In this document: in pieces, positions 6,536 through 11,375 of the stretch
Numbering within the stretch: the stretch's first letter is position 1
How the letters are laid out: each line of letters opens with the position of its first letter
NCBI GenBank assembly: GCA_003520425.1
Contig: DOUU01000223.1
Coordinates: 5,749 to 17,123, forward strand
Direction of reading: 5' to 3'
Length of the DNA: 11,375 bases
Source: Deltaproteobacteria bacterium
GTDB lineage: Bacteria > Myxococcota_A > UBA9160
Notes under the pieces: model-generated
What the model was told of the DNA's origin: nothing
What the model saw: the letters and a program-made list of their open reading frames with translations, nothing else
Databases searched by the model: none
Program-made: the position numbers and the translations under genes

Positions 6536-6686
6536 ATGCAGTCAATGTCGATCCAGTGTCAGGGTGCGCTCCCGAAATATCTCCGACCCTTCGCTTGCCA
6601 GCTCCAGAAGCAGGGAACATCCGACCGCACGACTCGTAACCCACGACGGGCACAGTCGGAGTAAGGACACCGCTCGAGGCGTGATT

Positions 6687-6702
6687 TTCGTGACACAACG
6701 AA
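6687..6702. repeat. Short inverted repeat TTCGT-N6-ACGAA before the reductase gene
   Basis: Five-base arms (6687-6691 and 6698-6702) flank GACACA. The right arm touches the Shine-Dalgarno GAGGAG (6703-6708), so a bound protein or an RNA hairpin here could affect expression of the reductase/RND operon. The arms are short and could be chance. The 180-nt gap (6536-6715) otherwise shows no gene and no acceptable sigma-54 promoter. Confidence 0.25.
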
Positions 6703-6715
6703 GAGGAGATATCGG

Positions 6716-7741
6716 ATGGAGCCAGTAAAGATCCCGGGCCTCACGCTCTCGCCTTCGCGGATCGGGCTTGGCACCTGGGCGATCGGCGGCTGGATGTGGG
6801 GAGGAACCGACGAGGAGCAGTCGATCCGCACGATCCACGCAGCGCTTGACCGCGGCATTACGGCAATCGACACGGCGCCCGCATATGGTCAGGGACGCTC
6901 GGAGGAGATCGTCGGCAAGGCACTGGAAGGGCCGGGGCGCCGCAACGAGGTGGTGCTGGCCACCAAGGTCGGACTCGAGTGGCGGAGCGATGGCAGTGTC
7001 TTCCGAAATGCCACTCGGGCGCGCATCGCGAAGGAGATCGCCGACTCGCTCCAGAGGCTCCGCACCGATTACGTCGACGTCTACCAGGTGCACTGGCCCG
7101 ACCCCTTGGTGCCCATCGAGGAGACTGCAGAGGCGCTTCGGGAGCTTTATCAACAAGGCCAAATCCGCGCCATTGGGGTCAGCAACTACTCCCCCGCGCA
7201 AATGGACGTGTTCCGGCAGGTCGCCCCGCTCCACACCGCGCAACCGCCCTACAACCTCTTCGAACGAGAGGCGGAGACGGAGGTGCTTCCTTATTGCCTC
7301 CAGAATGGCATCGCCACGCTCACCTACGGTGCGCTCTGCCGAGGACTTCTCTCCGGGCGGATGCGGCTAGACACCGCCTTCGGGGGGGATGATCTCCGTC
7401 GGACCGACCCAAAGTTCCAGCCGCCCCGCTACGCCCACTACCTGCGGGCCGTCGAGGCTTTGACTCGCCTCGCGCGGGACCGCTTCGGCAAGAGCGTCCT
7501 GGCACTCGCCGTCCGCTGGGTGCTGGATCACCCTGCTGTCAGCGTCGCGCTCTGGGGCGCCCGAGGCCCTGAGCAGTTGGATCCGCTTGACGAGGCGATG
7601 GGCTGGTCACTCGATGCTGAAGCGAAGCGTGCAATCGACGGGATTCTTCGAGAAACGGTCACGGATCCGCTAGGTCCGCAGTTCATGGCGCCGCCCTTGC
7701 ACGCGCTGGAGGTGCCGGGCCGAGATCGACTGACGGCATAG
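6716..7741 (+). CDS. Aldo/keto reductase
   Basis: A 341-residue NADPH-dependent oxidoreductase with the (beta/alpha)8 AKR fold. The catalytic tetrad is visible: D52 and Y57 in AIDTAPAYGQG, K84 in ATKVG and H126 in QVHWPDP. Cofactor and barrel motifs include IGVSNYSPAQM, QPPYNLFEREAE and TYGALCRGLLSGR. Such enzymes reduce aldehydes and ketones, often toxic carbonyls; the physiological substrate is unknown. The start has GAGGAG at 6703-6708, 7 nt away. The stop codon is part of the Shine-Dalgarno of the RND pump gene, 8 nt downstream, so the enzyme and the pump are co-expressed. The C-terminal tail (about 18 residues after FMAPP) is slightly longer than the core fold needs. A general-stress or YajO/YghZ-like role is possible, but I cannot place it in a named AKR subfamily. 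Confidence 0.94.
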   Translation: MEPVKIPGLTLSPSRIGLGTWAIGGWMWGGTDEEQSIRTIHAALDRGITAIDTAPAYGQGRSEEIVGKALEGPGRRNEVVLATKVGLEWRSDGSVFRNATRARIAKEIADSLQRLRTDYVDVYQVHWPDPLVPIEETAEALRELYQQGQIRAIGVSNYSPAQMDVFRQVAPLHTAQPPYNLFEREAETEVLPYCLQNGIATLTYGALCRGLLSGRMRLDTAFGGDDLRRTDPKFQPPRYAHYLRAVEALTRLARDRFGKSVLALAVRWVLDHPAVSVALWGARGPEQLDPLDEAMGWSLDAEAKRAIDGILRETVTDPLGPQFMAPPLHALEVPGRDRLTA

Positions 7742-7745
7742 GAGG
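7740..7745 (+). promoter_or_regulatory. Ribosome binding site AGGAGG overlapping the reductase stop
   Basis: A perfect AGGAGG shares its first two bases with the reductase TAG stop (7739-7741) and lies 4 nt before ATG 7750. It fixes the RND start and shows coupled translation of the enzyme and pump genes. Confidence 0.8.
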
Positions 7746-7749
7746 CTTT

Positions 7750-10700
7750 ATGTGGATCGTCCGGCTTGCGCTTCGCCGGCCCTATACCTTCGTGGTGATG
7801 GCAATCCTGATCGCCATCGGTGGGGCACTCACCATAGCGAGGACTCCGGTCGACATCTTTCCCGAGATCAACATCCCGGTCATTTCGGTCATCTGGCAGT
7901 ACAGCGGGCTTTCGCCGAACGAGGTGGAAGGCCGCATGGTCACCATCTCCGAGCGCGCAATGACCACGACCGTGAACAGCATCGAGCACATCGAGTCCCA
8001 ATCGCTTGCCGGTGTGGGCCTCATCCGCGTCTTCTTCCAGCCCGATGCGAGCATTGGATCGGCAGACGCGGAGGTGACGGCAATCAACCAGACCCTCCTC
8101 CGGACTCTCCCGCCCGGGACGACGCCGCCGCTCATCATCCGCTACTCAGCGTCGAACGTCCCGATCCTGCAGCTGGCGCTGGAGTCGCAGACACTGAGCG
8201 AGCAGCAGCTGTACGACTACGGCTTGAACTTCATCCGTACGCAGCTCGCGACCGTGCAAGGCGCCCAGGTCCCCCTGCCGTGGGGCGGAAAAGTGCGGTC
8301 GATGATGGTCGATCTTCATCCGAGCTCGCTCTACGCGAAGGGCCTCTCGGCTTTCGATGTTTCCTCGGCAGTTGGCGCCCAGAACGTGATTCTCCCGGCG
8401 GGCACGGCAAAGATCGGCCCGATCGAGTACAATATCCGCACCAACTCCTCGCCCGACGCGATCGAAGCGCTAAATGACATCCCCGTGAAGCAAGTCGGCA
8501 GCGCCACGGTCTACCTCCGCGACGTCGCCCAGGTACGAGACGGCTTCCAGGTGCAGACCAACCAGGTGCACGTCGACGGCCGGCGCTCCGCCCTCCTTAC
8601 CGTCCTGAAAACGCCCACCGCATCCACGCTCGATATCGTCCAACGCGTGAAGGATGCCCTGCCTCGGATCAAAGCGACGCTCCCTCCGGAGCTCGACATC
8701 AAGCCGCTCTTTGACCAGTCGGTCTTCGTGCGCGCCGCTCTCGATGGCGTCGTCCGCGAGGCAGCGATCGCGGCCGCGCTCACAGGCCTCATGATCCTTC
8801 TCTTCCTCGGATCCTGGCGCTCGACACTCGTCATCATGGTGTCGATCCCGCTCTCGATCCTCGTGTCGGTCATCACGTTCTCGCTCATGGGGGAAACGCT
8901 CAATGTCATGACCCTGGGCGGGCTGGCGCTCGCGGTGGGGATCCTGGTGGACGACGCCACGGTCGAGATCGAGAACACGAATCGCAATCTCGCGATGGGA
9001 AAGCCCGTGATCCGAGCGATCCTCGATGGGGCGCAGCAGATTGCAACTCCAGCCTTCGTCGCGACACTCTCCATCTGCATCGTCTTCGTGCCGGTCGTGT
9101 TCATCACCGGAGTCGGAAAGTACCTCTTTACCCCGCTCGCCAAGGCCGTTGTCTTCGCCATGCTGGCGAGCTACCTGCTCTCGCGCACTGTTGTGCCGAC
9201 CATGGTTCGCTACCTGCTGCCTGCTGAGGCGCACCTTCACGCCCCCGGAGCCGAGAAGACCGTCACGGATGCGGGAAGAATCTGGGCCGTGCACCAGGCT
9301 TTCAACCGCCGCTTCGAGCGCTTCCGGGACCGCTATCGGGAGCTCCTCGTATGGGCGCTCGGTCACCGCCGCGTTGTAGCGTGCGTCTTCGCGACCTTCG
9401 TGATGCTTTCGCTCGGCCTTTTCTGGCTGATTGGCAGGGACTTCTTCCCCAGCGTCGACGCCGGCCAGCTTCGCCTTCACGTGCGCTGCCCAGCAGGCAC
9501 GCGTATCGAAGAGACCGAACGTCGCTTCGCGGAGGTGGAGGAAGTGATTCGTCAGACGATTCCGCAAGACGAAATCGATACCGTGATCGATAACATCGGA
9601 GTCCCACCCGGCGGTATCAACCTCGCCTTCAGCGACGCGTCGCTTGTGGCCTCGGCGGACGGGGAGATCCTGATCGCGCTTCGTCCCAAGCACGGATCGA
9701 CCGGCGCCTACGCCGAGAAGGTTCGCAAGATCCTGGCGGCTCGCTTTCCCGATCTTGTGGTCTTTTTTCAGCCCGCAGACATCGTGTCGCAGATCCTGAA
9801 CTTCGGGTTGCCTGCGCCCATCGATGTGCAGCTGGTCGGTCGAGATCCGAGGAACGTCTCCATCGCTGAGGACCTCGTGCGGCGGATCGCGGCTGTCCCT
9901 GGAACGGCCGACGTCCGGCTGCAACAAGTGCCCCGCTATCCGGAGTTCGACGTCGACGTCGATCGCTGGCTGGCGCAGCAGGTGGGATTCACGGAGGCAA
10001 GCGTCGCCCAGAGCTTGCTCGTATCACTCTCCGGTACGGCACAGGCCCAGCCGAACTACTGGCTCAACGTGAGAACAGGGGTCAACTACCCTGTCATCGT
10101 GCAGACGCCGCAGTACCACATCGATTCGATCGATGCGCTAAACGCCACGCCGATCGCGCTGCCGGGCGTACCTCAGCCGCAGTTCCTCACCAACCTGGCG
10201 TCGATTCGCCGGAACGTGGCGGCCGGCGTCATCAGCCACTACAACGTCCAGCCCGTGCTCGACGTGCTTGCGGCCTCCGACCAAGCCGACCTCTGGTCGG
10301 TCGTCAGTGCCGTCGAGCGCGTCGTCGAGGAGGTCCGCCCGACGCTACCCCGGGGCACATTCGTCACGATCCGCGGTCAAGCGGAAACGATGCGTTCGAG
10401 CTTCACGGCGCTCGCGGGAGGGATGGTGCTCGCTGTCGTGCTCGTCTACCTGCTGATGGCCGTGAACTTCCAGTCCTGGCTCGATCCGCTCATCATCTTG
10501 ATGGCGCTCCCGGGCGCGATGGCGGGAGTGCTCTGGATGCTCCTCGTTACGCAGACCAATATTTCGATCCCGGCGCTCATGGGCGCGATCATGTGCGTCG
10601 GGGTCGCGACCAGCAATTCCATCCTGGTCGTTCAGTTCGCGAACGAGCTGCGCCGAGACGAGAAGCTCGATGCCCATGACGCCGCGCTCGCCGCCGGGAC

Positions 10701-10929
10701 GACACGGCTCCGCCCTGTTCTCATGACGGCACTCGCGATGATCCTCGGCATGCTCCCGATGTCCCTGGGGCTCGGCGAGGGCGGGGAGCAGAATGCGCCC
10801 CTCGGTCGCGTGGTGATTGGCGGGCTCGCGCTCGCGACCTTCGCCACCCTCGTTTTCGTTCCCGTGGTCTACAGCGTGCTGCGCCGCAAGCCCGCGGTGA
10901 CCGAACTCCCGCCGGAGCTTCGCGAATGA
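7750..10929 (+). CDS. RND efflux pump, inner-membrane subunit (HAE type, AcrB-like)
   Basis: A full-length RND permease of 1059 residues. TM1 is at about 12-30, a large periplasmic porter loop spans 31-335, and TM2-TM6 span about 336-490. TM7 is at about 541-562, a second porter loop spans 563-885, and TM8-TM12 span about 886-1045. The proton-relay pair D401/D402 in GILVDDATVEIEN is conserved. VDIFPEINIPVI and FLGSWRSTL match the multidrug HAE branch rather than metal-exporting CzcA types. Where AcrB has K940 (GLSAKNAIL), this protein has S955 in GVATSNSIL, so proton coupling relies on a different TM10 partner, as seen in some RND subfamilies. It should export amphiphilic compounds by proton antiport. 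It is preceded by the reductase (8 nt) and overlaps the adaptor gene by 4 bp (ATGA 10926-10929). The substrate cannot be predicted. Confidence 0.96.
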   Translation: MWIVRLALRRPYTFVVMAILIAIGGALTIARTPVDIFPEINIPVISVIWQYSGLSPNEVEGRMVTISERAMTTTVNSIEHIESQSLAGVGLIRVFFQPDASIGSADAEVTAINQTLLRTLPPGTTPPLIIRYSASNVPILQLALESQTLSEQQLYDYGLNFIRTQLATVQGAQVPLPWGGKVRSMMVDLHPSSLYAKGLSAFDVSSAVGAQNVILPAGTAKIGPIEYNIRTNSSPDAIEALNDIPVKQVGSATVYLRDVAQVRDGFQVQTNQVHVDGRRSALLTVLKTPTASTLDIVQRVKDALPRIKATLPPELDIKPLFDQSVFVRAALDGVVREAAIAAALTGLMILLFLGSWRSTLVIMVSIPLSILVSVITFSLMGETLNVMTLGGLALAVGILVDDATVEIENTNRNLAMGKPVIRAILDGAQQIATPAFVATLSICIVFVPVVFITGVGKYLFTPLAKAVVFAMLASYLLSRTVVPTMVRYLLPAEAHLHAPGAEKTVTDAGRIWAVHQAFNRRFERFRDRYRELLVWALGHRRVVACVFATFVMLSLGLFWLIGRDFFPSVDAGQLRLHVRCPAGTRIEETERRFAEVEEVIRQTIPQDEIDTVIDNIGVPPGGINLAFSDASLVASADGEILIALRPKHGSTGAYAEKVRKILAARFPDLVVFFQPADIVSQILNFGLPAPIDVQLVGRDPRNVSIAEDLVRRIAAVPGTADVRLQQVPRYPEFDVDVDRWLAQQVGFTEASVAQSLLVSLSGTAQAQPNYWLNVRTGVNYPVIVQTPQYHIDSIDALNATPIALPGVPQPQFLTNLASIRRNVAAGVISHYNVQPVLDVLAASDQADLWSVVSAVERVVEEVRPTLPRGTFVTIRGQAETMRSSFTALAGGMVLAVVLVYLLMAVNFQSWLDPLIILMALPGAMAGVLWMLLVTQTNISIPALMGAIMCVGVATSNSILVVQFANELRRDEKLDAHDAALAAGTTRLRPVLMTALAMILGMLPMSLGLGEGGEQNAPLGRVVIGGLALATFATLVFVPVVYSVLRRKPAVTELPPELRE

Positions 10930-11375
10930 GTGGCTCCGAATCGTCCCCCGTTCCCACGCGCCAGGTCTTCCCCGTGAACCGGCCCCGCCGCACGCTGTTC
11001 GGCGTGGCGGCGGTCTTCGGCGTCCTTTTCGTGGTGGGGATCCTGCCGCGCCTGTTGCTCCACCACCGGCTTTCGACCGAAGCAGACGCCATGCGGGATC
11101 GTCTGCCCATCGTCTCGACCACGCATCCCCATCGCTCCCCCGAGGTGGTCGAACTTCCCCTTCCCGGAAGCGTCGAGGCGATCCTCGAGACCGGGATCTG
11201 GGCGCGGACGAACGGCTATCTCCGAGCGCGCTACGTCGACATCGGCGACCGCGTGACGAAGGGACAGCTCCTGGCCGAGATCGAGACCCCTGAGGTCGAC
11301 CAGCAGCTGCAGCAGGCGATCGCGACGATGAACCAGGACAAGGCGAACGTCGTGAAGTTCGAGGCGGACCTCGCG
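10926..11375 (+). CDS. RND periplasmic adaptor (membrane-fusion protein), 5' part
   Basis: The first 150 codons of an HlyD/AcrA-type adaptor, cut by the window edge. The start overlaps the pump stop (ATGA), so translation is coupled. Residues 19-45 (RPRRTLFGVAAVFGVLFVVGIL and on) form a membrane anchor or uncleaved signal. The lipoyl half follows at about 86-125, with ETGIWARTNGYLRARYVDI, GDRVTKGQLLAEIETPEVD and then the start of a Gln-rich helical hairpin (QQLQQAIATMNQDKANV). It should dock on the pump and contact an outer-membrane factor. The gene order pump then adaptor is the reverse of acrAB or mexAB. The outer-membrane protein may lie just beyond the window (inference). Confidence 0.93.
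   Translation, partial: MSGSESSPVPTRQVFPVNRPRRTLFGVAAVFGVLFVVGILPRLLLHHRLSTEADAMRDRLPIVSTTHPHRSPEVVELPLPGSVEAILETGIWARTNGYLRARYVDIGDRVTKGQLLAEIETPEVDQQLQQAIATMNQDKANVVKFEADLA

Noticed and set aside
6655..6675. GGGCAC-like sequence region as a sigma-54 promoter for the reductase/RND operon
   Set aside because: The -24-like piece (GGGCAC, 6648-6653) has no GC at the required 10-nt spacing.
6528..6728. 66-residue ORF in the gap before the aldo/keto reductase
   Set aside because: It overlaps both neighbouring genes, has Ser/Arg-rich shadow composition and no ribosome site.
8470..9927. 485-residue minus-strand ORF inside the RND gene
   Set aside because: It is antisense to a clearly conserved RND coding sequence and is rich in Arg/Asp/Glu/His, as expected of a GC-rich mirror frame; no domain seen.
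1..11375. CRISPR array, tRNA, rRNA, insertion sequence or phage genes
   Set aside because: I saw no regular repeat-spacer pattern, no cloverleaf or rRNA-like segment, no transposase or integrase motif, and no terminal inverted repeats.

Overview
The window is GC-rich and every supported gene lies on the + strand. It reads like the chromosome of a Gram-negative bacterium: it carries two envelope efflux systems with periplasmic adaptors, plus a sigma-54 activator. The codon use and the FUSC/DUF1656/HlyD cassette suggest Proteobacteria or a neighbouring environmental lineage. I cannot assign a genus, and nothing in the window marks a plasmid, phage or transposon.

Layout. Positions 1-291 hold the broken 3' end of a large helical-repeat protein, with two frameshifts of opposite sign. 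Positions 292-597 have no gene but contain two small inverted repeats and a weak sigma-54-like promoter candidate. Positions 598-3858 are a compact efflux cassette: a FUSC/AaeB-like inner-membrane protein, a DUF1656 small membrane protein that overlaps it by 4 bp, and an HlyD/EmrA-type adaptor. Positions 3897-4193 look like the decayed C-terminus of a sensor histidine kinase. It lies directly in front of, and in frame with, a FixJ-type response regulator (4194-4844). A receiver-only protein (4903-5349) follows, and its end overlaps a sigma-54 AAA+ activator that has no recognisable sensory domain (5339-6535). After a 180-nt gap come an aldo/keto reductase (6716-7741), an RND efflux pump of the HAE type (7750-10929) and the start of its membrane-fusion partner (10926 to the window edge). 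These last three are tightly coupled.

How the genes fit together. Two export machines flank a block of signalling genes. The aldo/keto reductase shares a transcription unit with the RND pump, which suggests chemical modification linked to export of a toxic carbonyl or aromatic compound (inference). The signalling block has two receivers and one sigma-54 activator but no intact kinase. The receiver/activator overlap suggests an NtrC-like regulator whose two halves are separate proteins. I see no strong evidence for a wholly new system. The most notable points are the kinase remnant, the possible split NtrC pair, and the reductase built into an efflux operon.
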